Shown: positions 15,001 to 27,000 of the stretch, in pieces | Position numbering within the stretch: position 1 is the first letter of the stretch | Layout: every line of letters begins with the position of its first letter | Source of the DNA: Leuctra nigra | Lineage: Eukaryota; Arthropoda; Insecta; Plecoptera; Leuctridae | Assembly: GCA_934045905.1 (NCBI GenBank) | Contig: OW203762.1 | Location: forward strand, 46,215,411-46,279,410 | DNA length: 64,000 nt | Reading direction: 5' to 3' | Translations under genes and position numbers: made by a program | Notes under the pieces: model-generated | The model's input: the letters and a program-made list of their open reading frames with translations, nothing else | What the model was told of the DNA's origin: nothing | Database searches by the model: none

Positions 15001-18000
15001 TTAGGTGTCATTGTTATTTTCATTTGGAAATTAGCAAAATAAGCGGGAGTACAAGCTAAAATTAGTAGATACGAGGGGGGGGGGGTCATTATATTCGCGG
15101 ACTCAAAGGGTTATCATAGCGGTGTGTGTTTCTAGAGCACATAGTTCAATTGTGTGACCCTTTTTAGGCATATATACCAATTTTAGCAAAATTGTGTCAT
15201 TATTGTTTAGCTATCCCCGAATAAGCAAATCAACCTCTAAGAACATTTTAATCGTCAAATTGTTTGTCGCGCAGTCATCAAATTAATTCAAATTCAAGGA
15301 AAAACACCACAAACAGTATTGGAAAAGATTTTTCTACAGAAAACCATGCAACAGTCCCCGTAAACACTAAAATCACTTCCAAATTGGTTTGAGGTGGATT
15401 GAGGTGTTTTTCTTTGAATTTGAATTAATTTGATGACTGCACGACAATCAATTTGTCGATTAAAACGTTCTTAGAGGTTGATTTGCTTATTCGGGGATAT
15501 CATATTCAATAATGACACAATTTTGCTAAAATTTGGTATCTATGCCTAAAAAGGGTCACACAATTGAACTATGTGCTTTAGAAACACACACCGCTAGGAC
15601 AACCCTTTGAGTCCGCGAATATAATGACCCCCCCTCGTACGTCGCCTATTGAGCTTCATAAGTCGCACACTATTATTGATTGTGTACAACCATGATATGC
15701 AGTTACTTTTTATGAAGAAAGTTCTATTTCATTACAGAACTTCAAGCGACGCTTTCCTGAAAAAGTCATGCATCTCTCTAATTGGTGGCCAACGCTAGTT
15801 CGACGCAAAGATGGAGAATACCAAATGTTTCTGCAAGGAAACTTAGCATTGTACGTATTATGTTTTTAATATACCTGCCTGTCTAACATTTGCCGTTATT
15901 CGATAGGTTGGAAAGTGGGGAAAAAATAAAGTACTTGTGCTGTGTACAGGGCCAGTCTTGAGCAATTTGACCTCTGCGCCAACATAATAAATTATGTTCT
16001 CCCCCCCCCCTCCACCCACACTTCTGGCGTTTTCGACTGGCCGCACTGGGTTTGCACTCGGTTAGAAATTAGCATGGAGTTTTGTATGGTGACGTCATTT
16101 CAGTGCAACCCCAGTGCAGCACCAGTGCGGCCAGCCAAAAACGCAATTAATGGTACAATGTTATGATACATACATAATATTTGTCAAAGAAAGTTGAAAT
16201 ACAAATTTAATTTTTGTGACCACATGCATACCTAGATCTGTTGTCTGTCCACTAAAGTATTGGTCATATGGGATTGTGCTGGTGCGGTCCTTGCTCTGTT
16301 AGTTGCTTGTGTTGGCCCTGTTGGCAGCGACTTCTTGCGGTACATGCTGGTTGCGTCCTCGGGCAGGCTGGACTGGAAGCAACTGACAGAGCAAAGACCG
16401 CACCAGATCAAGGACTCTGATCCACTTGATCATAAGTCTCGCAACTTTTAGCTGTTGTCACTTTTAGCATGCATAGACTTCCTTATTCATTGCATTATTG
16501 AAGCAATGAAGCATTGAAGTGGAAAATCAGATTTGTATTCTGCTTTTTGATTTCTTTTCTAGATTTGTTTTTGTATCACTGCTCTATCAGCTTTTCCTTG
16601 CTTCTAGTTACCACCTTACTTTTTTTAACATTTTAAGACGTTCCTCGGTGGTCTCGAATTCTTAAGTAACTTCTTAAGAAACTGAAGGGCCGTAATAAAG
16701 TTAACAGTATTTTTCACTGGCAGCATATTAGGCCATGTTTGGCAAAGTCCGTCAAAACACCTCGTTTTTATCCTTCCTTTGTATTCGGCATTTTCTGAAC
16801 TTCCTGCGACTGGGGGGGGGGGGGATAATCCCCCCCTTCCCCTACTACGTGCCTGACCAAATCGAACAAGAGTTTCTGGACTGCCATCTACCCTACTACA
16901 TTATTCCCTGCCAAAATGTCAACTGAATTTAATTTTTATATGAATGAAAACTTACAATTTTTAGTGTGAAATTAATGTTTTACCAACAATTATGTTGTTA
17001 TTTTGAAATTTAGTATATAATAAATTCAAGCAACTTCTCTATTCATTGTTTCGAAATGAAACTACATTGAATGTTCATTGTTCTTTACAGTCCAGATGGA
17101 AAGGTTTTTGAGGAACATCATACTACCAAATGTATCACCAAGCATTGGAAATCAATTGTAACAACAAAAGGGCAATGCTACACCATTGTAGGTGGCATCG
17201 ATACTCGCCGTATTCAGGGTAAGATACAGTTTGCTAACTAATATCCTTTGTACATTATGTACTATATAGATATTGCTCGCTTATTGACATCAAATCTAGT
17301 AGTAACAGTAACAGAATTTGCAAGTAGCAAATTTGAAGCTAAAGTGGGCATTCTTCACCCAAATCTTGGTAAGATATTCTGTTATGTCTGCTTTGAGACA
17401 AGTTGTTTTTTTACTCTTAATCACATGCTGAGTCTGATGATTGGGTAAATGAATTGACTTTGCAGCCATTAATTAACAATGCACAAGAGATAAACTTTCA
17501 ACATTGTTATAACTCCCAATCGATGCTCACAAGCATGCATTGAGCTTAGAATATTGCTGATGAGCCAATTCCATTTAATTTATTTAGGTATTTAATATTT
17601 ATTTAATAAAGGAGGGTCATCCCTCCATGGTCCACAGCTTCATTATTAGGATGTTTATTCATGAGAAGCATTAAGCATCTTCATGTGGTTCTTTTCTGAC
17701 TATAATGTGAGATCACCACTATTCTTTGGAGTTCAGTTATGGCCAATCTTTGTACCTCTTGCTAAAGTTAGCTACGTACTGGATACAGTTCTTGATAGCG
17801 TTAGCAAACGTCTTTCAACTTCTTGTTAGTGTTAGCTAGAGGATGAAATCAATCTAAAATTAGGTGCTTGCTAACTTTATCCGTTAGCTAGCTATCAAGA
17901 ACTTTAAAAAGAGGTACAAAAGCCAGACCTTAGATACCTACTCTATTTTGTTATTTTTCCATACTTCGAAAAGTATGTTTGTTCCGGTTCGTCTGGCTGC

Positions 18001-21000
18001 TCGAACCTGGGACCTCTCACTTTCACCTGGGCAAGAGCTCGACAAACAGATCTCTCCGTCCAATAGAAGTCCTGGGTTAGAGTCACGGTTTGGCCAGAAT
18101 TTTTTGACTTGAATATGATCCAAATAAATTCTTGGATCCAAGCTCACTCTACTCCACTGAAAGTTTTCCATAAATTCCTTGTTATTCAATTGTACCTAAT
18201 TGTAGTAGTATTGTACGTACTATAATCTCCAAACTTTGCTTTCAGATATTCCAGCTTGTGTGGTTAAAAGAATGCGGTTCGGTTTTCCAAATTCGTGGAA
18301 ATTCGTAACTAGAATGTGGAGTCAATCGATTGAGACTTCTTCACCACAGAAGATTAGAAAGAAAGGAACTGAAAACAAAAACCGAGAAGGTAAAATCAAA
18401 GGCATCTTTATAATTCAGGTTGTTGCTACATTACCTAATTCTTATTCTCTTCCAATTCTTCCACTCTTTAGCTGACATAAATTTACATTGACCCTTGTTT
18501 TAAGCAAATTCATATATTTTATCAAGCTCTGCAATTAAAGGACCACTGAACCTGCACACCATATTTTTTTATACTGTAAAAATGCGTGGGTCAGTAGAAA
18601 TAAGAAAGAACTAAGGGGAAAAGTATTGGCAATAGGACACAAAGTAGGAATAAAATTCTACCGGAAATATGGGATGAGAATAGGAAGCAAAGCCATTGTA
18701 AATATTATCATGAAATCTTGTCAGAAGTTTGAACACCAGTTGGATGAGACAAAGAGAAAGCTACTGGAGATGAGGAGAAATATGCTGATCTAAAACTATG
18801 GAGGGACAATGTGGAAGGTTTGTACAGTGTAACCAGGACAGAAGAAGATGTAGAAGGGAATGCAAATCAAGAAGTGACGCAGTTGGAAGTAGAAGTGAGA
18901 ATAGAGGATGTGGGAGGAGAGAACAGCGTTGCCAGGCCAGAAGAGGATGAAGAAAAGAAGAAAAATCAAGGCAAGGTGATGCAAGATGAAAATGGTGCTA
19001 AGAATGAAGAAGAAGAGGTGCGAAAGAAAGTATCTAGTGCGATCCGTCTAGAGGATTGCGATCGGAGTCATCGAGCCCCGAGCCCCGATCTTCATCGAGC
19101 TGGCGTAGAAGTGGTGCTGATAGGCGATGTGATGGTGAAGCAGGCAAGTGAATTTTGTAAAAAGATGGGCAATAGTGCAATTATTGAACCAGGAATTGGA
19201 ATCAAAGAATTGGAAAATAGGATGGACATAGGGTACTATGCGGAAAGATTGAGTGAAGCAAAGACGATCATCTTGAAAGTTGGAAACCGGGAAGTTAAAA
19301 AGGGCATTGATAAGGAAATAGTAATTAGGGACATCCAAGAACTAGTATTGACAACAAAGAGAGCTGTAAAGAACCCTGGAGTGCGAGTGGTGATATGTGG
19401 CCTGCAGACGACCGAAGGAGTGATCATGAACGAGGAGCTGAAGAGGACTGCCGAAGCTCATAGTGCAGAATTTCTGGATGTTCCCTATATACCAGGATAT
19501 AGGAGCAACAGATGGGAGTGGGAAGCAAAGACTGGGAGAGAGCTGAGAGTGAGGATGGAAGCGAAAGAACGTAGTGAGCAGAGGGATGAGAAGAAGAAGG
19601 ATGAAGACATGAACAAGGATTTTATATCCAGGTGGGTCTGGAGGAACCGAAGGTAGGGGAAGGCGATGAAAGTGAAGATGAGGCCGGTGGTGTGAAGAGA
19701 AGAGTGAACAGAACGAAAAGTAAGAGAAATTTGCGAAGGAAGGTGAAAGTCGGGACACTGAACATTGTTTCCTTAAATGGTAAGGTAGAAGAAATCATAG
19801 ACATGATGAAAGAAAGGAAGCTGGAAGTACTAGGACTAAGTGAATCTAAATGGAAAGGCAGCGGAGAGAAGGAGTGTAGAGAGGGCTATAAGCTATACTG
19901 GGCTGGAGGTGAGAGAGGCGTCAATGGTGTGGGATTTATGATAGCTCCTAACCTGAGGGAGAGGGTGATATCGGTAAACTACATAAGTGACAGACTAATA
20001 AAGATGAAAATCCTGTTAGGAAAACACTTATTGGAAATACTTCAATGCTATGCCCCTCAGACAGGTATGACAGCTGAGATAAAAGAAAGATACCTGGTAG
20101 AATTAGAAAGAAACATCTCCTCCATGAAGACACTGGTAATCGGGGACCTGAATGCCAAGGTTGGTCGGGAGAGGCGAGGCTACGAGGAAGTGCTCGGACA
20201 CCACGGCTATGCTGGCAGGAATAAAGAAGGAGAGAACCTTCTGAATTTCTGCTTGAGAAATGGGCTACGTGTGGGCAACAGCTGGTACCAGAAGCGGCCA
20301 TCGCACCAGATCACCCGATATGCACCAGATGGATCATCCAAGTCTGTCATCGACTATGTCCTAATTGGAAGAGATCTAGTGCTGGAAGTGGATGATGTCT
20401 GTGTTTGCCCCAACGTAGCACTTGACAGTGACCACCGCCTCCTGGTGGTGACTTTGCAATACCCCAGTGAGACAAGAACAGCGCCTGTCCTCAAACACAC
20501 CAAACTTAAAGTGTGGAAATTGCAAGAAGAACAGCACAAACAGGAATTCAGAAGTATGATAGAAGAGGGAATACCAGACGGCCAAGTAAGAGCTGTGGAA
20601 GAGGAGTGGACAGAATTCAGAGATAAGATGGTAATGAGTGCAGAGAGAGTATGTGGCCGGGTAAAGGGAAAGAAGAGAGAAAAGGAAACACCATGGTGGA
20701 ATGAAAAGGTTAAATACGTGGTTAAGGAGAAAAGGGACGCATGGCAAGGGAAAGAAATAGCGAGATCTGAGGAGAATAATCGGGCTTACTCTGAAGCAAA
20801 ACAGCTGGTGAAACAAACGGTCCAGGAAGAGAAAAAGAAGACAATGGAGGTATTTGCAGCAAAGTTGGATGAGGACTACAAAGGAAATAAGAAAATGCTC
20901 TATGGGTTGATGAAGAACAAGAGAAAGCAAGGAGATTCGAGAAGAAATATGATAGACGAACAGGGGAACCTTGTAACAGAAGAGGACGAAATCAAGAAAC

Positions 21001-24000
21001 TATGGGAGACCCATTTCAAGAACCTGTTGAACAGTTGTCCACACCCTGATGCTCAAACTCTAACCACCAATACTGATGACGCCGGCGTCGACCGTCCAGA
21101 AGAGAAAGATATTTCGGTGGAAGAGATTGCCGTAGCGATTGGAGAAATGAGCAACGGAAAGTCTCCAGGAGTTGACGAAGTTTCAGCTGAGATGCTGAAA
21201 GCGGCGGGACCAGCAGGCGCTTACTGGCTCTGGAGGGTGATTACGGCAGCATGGCAAGAAAGGAAGATTCCTAGGAATTGGGAAGAAGGAATAATTATCC
21301 CCACTTTTAAAAAGGGTAACCGAGGCCTGTGCCAGAACTATCGCGGAATCACCCTCATGAGCCAGTGCGCTAAGGTCTACGAGAAAGTGATTGGAAGAAG
21401 GTTGCGAGAACATACTGATCCCCAACTCCGAGAGGAGCAGTACGGATTCCGAGGTGGAAGATCAACAATTGACTTGATATTTACCTTAAAGCAGATGATG
21501 GAGGCAAAGTGGGAGGAGGGTAGGGATATGTACATGGTATTTCTGGACCTGCAAAAGGCATACGACTCGCTACCTCGACAGACGGTATGGCAATGCCTGG
21601 AGAGGAAAGGAGTGTATCCTGAGCTGATAGAACGGGTCCAAAGCACATACAGTAACAGCCGCAGCATGGTCCAGACAGCAGTCGGAAGATCCGGGTGGTT
21701 CAACATCAACACAGGTCTCCGACAAGGCAGTGCACTCTCACCAATGTTATTTAACATCGTCATGGATGAGATGATAAGAGAAGTGGAACGGGAAGAGAGC
21801 GACCAGTCAACAACTCTTGTGTTTGCCGACGACATCATGGTGTGGGGAGAATGTGCACAGGACGTCCAAGAGAAGATCGACAGATGGGATGTAGTAACTC
21901 GGGAATACGGGCTCAGGATAAGCAGAGAAAAGAGTGAGGCCATGGTGATGAGTAGGGATAAGAAAGCCCAAAATACTAACATCCAGCTACAAGGAGAAGT
22001 ACTCGAAGTAAAGCAGGAGTTCAAATATCTAGGAAGCATAGTGACCAATGAGGCTAGGATGGGAGCAGAGATATCTAGGCGGATACACCTTGCCAGTGGA
22101 TTCTACCAGTCAGTCAGAAAGCTTCTGTGGAACGAAGACATGCCAACCAAATGCAAGATGCTACTCTACAAGACGTACTTCATACCAATACTAACTTATG
22201 GTGCAGTTACATGGACATTGACCAACAAAGAAGCAGGAAATGTCCAGGCGGCCGAGATGAAATTCCTCAGAAGCATCGCTGGAGTATCGAAGATGGAAAA
22301 GCAAAGAAGTACTGACATAAGGAAGAAGCTAGGTGTTGAGAGCCTCAACTATAAGATAGGAAGAGACAGACTACGTTGGTATGGTCATCTTAGAAGAATG
22401 AATCCCAAGAGAATACCGAAGAGAGAATTTGAAAGAGCGAGAGACCGGGAAAGCAGAAGGGGTAGACCGAGAGGGAAGTGGGAGGACCAGGTGAAGTGGG
22501 ATGTAGAGGAAAGAGGTGAGGAGTGGGGAACAGTGACTGCAGAAAGATTGTGGGAGGACAGAGAGAGGTGGAGAGTCATGGTGGAGCGGCAGCAACCAGA
22601 ATACGAAGAGGAGGAGGAAGAAGAAGAGTGTGATGTGTCAGGACCGGCCACCCGACATCACTGAAGCAAAGGCCCAAGATGGATGGTGGAATTCCACCCC
22701 CCGACCCGACATTGTGTTGGAAACGGGAGACAGATATTTATTATTATTATACTAATCACTGCCATTGGTGATCATCAGTTTTTGATTTGAAATAATCAGA
22801 AAATTATTTAAAAAAAATGTTTATGAACTGTAAAAATATGTTCAAAAAGAATAACTTCGTGTGATATGTTCTAATCCATTGAGAGTACATAATACTAGGA
22901 AAACGCTCTGTGAAACGCGTTGATGAGCGAGCACCGAAAATGCAACATCCCCAGTCTTGATAAACGACACGGCACAATACGATTTTCTTTGCAACTTTCC
23001 AATCTCCATATGAACACTCTGGATGAATAACAGATCCATTGTGTGGTGACTTACCTATACTTCTCTAGAAATCTCCTTTGAAAACCCATACTAAACTCTT
23101 AACTTTTTTTTGTATTTTTTTCTGTTACTGACGATATACAGGTCACATTTTTTCTTTGATCGAGCTGAAATTTTACACACATTTACGGACTATCACTAAG
23201 CATTGCAGACCATAATTTTTTTTGAAATCCGTTGATTAATTAAAATTGACTAAAAAATCTTCCAAATTGGTAGGTCTGATCAATTTGAAATTTTGTCAGG
23301 TCATATACCAACAATGTCTCAAATTTTACAAAGTTTCAGGCAAATCCTCCAATTGGTTTAAGTTTAAATTATATCTTTTGATTGGTCGAATATCAAAATG
23401 TTCCGATTTCTTTTGCTATTTTTCGTAGAGCATATACCGCTGAGTTTAATTTCTTACTGGTCTCTCAGATGTGATCTTTCCAATTTAATTTGCTATCGAT
23501 ATGGATACCGAGCAATCCACCTGCAACGCCCGGAAATGGTCAGTACATGTGTGCAAAATTTCAGCTTGATCGAGGAAAAACTATGACTTGTATGTCGTCA
23601 GTAACAAAAAAAATACACACAAATAAAAACAGATGTCCGTGCCAAAAGAACCAAAAGGAGACGCTCGCTCAATAATGTTTTACTAAATAAACGTGTGCCA
23701 GTATTTTATTTAGGTATTTTAACATGTAAAGTTTAAATGTATTTTTAGATGAATAAGATGTCAGCCCTGTTGCCAAGGCACATTGCTTAATTATTATCAT
23801 TGCAGCACAAAGTTGACAGTGGGCCGTAGGGGAAAGGTTAACCCTCCATTCACCCTCCACCACATTCAAACAACTTTTCCAGTGTTATTGGTCGAGGGGG
23901 GAGGGGCCTAAACTAACGTAATGCATGGAAAGGGAAAAGGAGGGTTTACCTAATACTTGGAGTCAGGTGTACGGTCCTGGAAATAAGTGTCTGTCATTCT

Positions 24001-27000
24001 CCTTCCTCCCTTTGCATCAATTCCATTAGTGTGGGCTCCTCCCCCTCGACCCTTATCATTGGAAAATGATTTTAATGTGATGGGGGGTGAAAAGGAGAAA
24101 AACAGCTAGGTACTTGTTTCCATGATTGTACCTACTAGGAAAACGCTCAGTGTAACGCGTTGATGAGCGAGCAACATCCCCAGTCACGATAAACGACACG
24201 GCAAAAGACGATTTTCTCTGCAACTTTCCAATCTCCATATAAATACTCTGGATGATCCATTGTGTCGTGACTTTCCTACATACTTTTTCCAGCTTTTGAC
24301 AACCCATACTAAACTCGTAAAATGACAATTAATACCTACTTGACTGATTGGGCTTACAATGTGTGAAATGTTAGATTATGTGGGTCTTATGATCACCATG
24401 CAAAATTTGAACCTAATAGTAACATTTTGATTGTCGACCAATCAGAAGATATTATTTAAACTTAAACCAAATGGAGTATGTGGCCTACGAACTGCATCCG
24501 ATATTATAAGCGCTAGTTTTATTGTAAATTGTGGACTGCTTGGCTGCTCTACAGGCCTTGGTGGAGCAGTAGCTTAAAGAAGGCAGGGATGAAAATGTAG
24601 TATACGTTTTACAAATATTTCTAGATTATCGAATAAAATGTCCCTTAAATGACAAATACTTTTGAAAATAACGACAGATCAGACTGAAAATAGGCAAAAA
24701 TACCTTAAATGTTGGTAGGTACCATTGACCATGCTAAGTTTTAAGTTGATCGGTCAATCAATTCTAGTTTAAAATTTCAAAAATCACAGGAAAAATGATT
24801 TCAAATTTGAACTAATAGGAGGATTTGGCTGAAACTTTTTATGATTGGGTACAATGTTGGTTGAAATGAATTGTCAAAATTTCAAATTGATCGGAACAAC
24901 CAATCGAAAGATAATTTTTTTTTAAATTTGAACCAATCACGGGATCCCGTTCAAAAATGATCCCAGGGACCGCATAGAATACGTTAGTATGGTTACAAAA
25001 TTTCAGATCGATTGCTTGAGCGGTTTGACCTGGGCTGTGACCACAAAATAAAAACAAACACACACACAGAGAAAGTGCCATAAGAGTACCGTGGTGACGC
25101 TCGCTACGCTCGCTCAATTACTCTACATAATGCTCTCCATAATGAGGTCATTCTGGCATCCGGACACCAAGGTGTCTAATTCTGTACTGTGCAGAACCTA
25201 ATACCAGTAGGCTTTCGGCACTTGCAAGAATAAATCTGGAAATTCTTTTGTGCATGAGGCTTAATACTGATGTTACCAACAAACTTTTCTTTCACTTTCA
25301 GATGAGTGTAATCCGATATTGACTTCCTCTGGCAGCAACAGAGATCACGAAGTACTGAAGCAAAGCCGAAGTGGACGCATCCTCACTCCAGTCAGCATGT
25401 GGTGGACATTACCCAAAGAAGGTTCGCTTTGATTTTTGAGGATAAACTTTTAAAACAATTTGATTTTTTTGAATAATATTTTTCATTTTTTTTATTTTAT
25501 TTGAATCACATGGATGGAACCAGCGGATAGATTATTATTATTATTGAATCACCAACTGAATACAAAGATTCCACAAGTGAAAACATATTATGAGTATTAT
25601 CCCTGTTTACTAGCCTGCTAATTTGCTTGGATGCTGCTTTCAGCGGCACTATTCTATATCTCTTTGATCTCGTCGCGACTGCTGTCATTTCGGCGTAATG
25701 CTATCTTAACCCTGCGTTACGGAGGCTATATATTTTTTCCGCCATTACGTAAGAAACCCCAAAAGTTAAATAGCTGTTGTAAAATGTTGTAATCAATCAA
25801 ACCCAGTATTTTGGTCTTTACAGAATGGATTGTTATTAGTTTTACTATGTATTTAGAGCAAAAATGTTAAATATTTAAACATTATTGCGCACGTGTAAAA
25901 TTATTTAGGTATGACCTTGAGACTAAGCTTGGTCACGTCATTGCGGAGGTGGGGTTTCTTACACCCAAAATAATGTTGCATACCACTGTAAAATTAGTTT
26001 TATCTAGTTTTCATTGCTAGATAGCTTGAAGGTGCTGAGAAGGCAGAGATGATATTGCAATTTAGTAATGAAACACTGGGTAAACAACAGTTAGTTGGGT
26101 TTGAGAAACCCATGTTAGTAACGCAAGGTTAATGGCAGTAAAATGAAGGTGGTGGCGACAAGCTGAAAAGAGATTTAGAATAGGTCCCCTGGCGCTACTT
26201 GGATCAAGTGAATATATTTTGAAACTACCTACATATTTCTAGGGCTAAAATTGTAACCAGGAAAAAACAATTGAATAAGAAATCAACATACCCTGAATTT
26301 GGTACTTTTCTATCAAACTTTCTGACAACTATAAAACTCATAAAATGGCAATAAATCGGTAAATACTTGACAGATTGAGCTGAAAATGTGTAAAATATTA
26401 GATTAAGTTGGTCCTGATCACCATGCAAAATTTGAACTTAATCATTTTGATTTTCAACCAATCAGTTGATACTATTAATTAAACTTAAGTTGGTGAATAA
26501 TCTTATAAAATTTCAATTTGATCTGATCAGCCAATCAGAAGATACATTTTTAAAATTTGAGCCAATCATCGCATTATGAATTAATTTGGGCCTGAACAAT
26601 AAGTGGTCTTAACATTTTGTGTTAAGACGGGCACATAAGGTACTTAAGTGGTCGTATTGTGTAATGTGTTTGGCTGGAGAAGTTGCACGTATCTGTGCTT
26701 GCTCGTCAAAGTGTTTTCGTAGTACTTATACATTTCCCTACTAGGATATTTCATCCTGTAAATTCATTAATATTTATATTCATTATTTAATATTTCGTAT
26801 AGCCTTATTTACTTATGACCTTAGATGGAGTTTTGGTATCATTGCAGGGAGGGTATACGTCAGAAAAACTCGTAGAAATCAATTGCTAGAGCAATAACTA
26901 TTTGTGTAGGTAATTCTAACCCCATAAAAAAACACGCCGTGTAAAAATACCAGCCAAGTCTCTTCAACTTAAAAAAAATTGAAGAAATCTAAAAGTTCAG

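Larger units (their letters stand above)
18580..22752 (+). mobile_element. Near-complete non-LTR retrotransposon (LINE) in KNL2 intron 12
   Basis: The element includes a leading partial frame (to 18793), ORF1 (18811-19656), ORF2 (19632-22664), and a 3' tail with CCCCCCGACCCGACATTG and an ATT run. It lies in the same orientation as KNL2 between exons 12 and 13. The left boundary is inferred from where the coding-like sequence starts and could be up to 190 bases earlier. ORF2 type suggests an RTE-like or related clade. Confidence 0.8.

Noticed and set aside
20376..22048. Long minus-strand frames over the LINE
   Set aside because: They are shadows of the intact ORF2, whose motifs and length are decisive.
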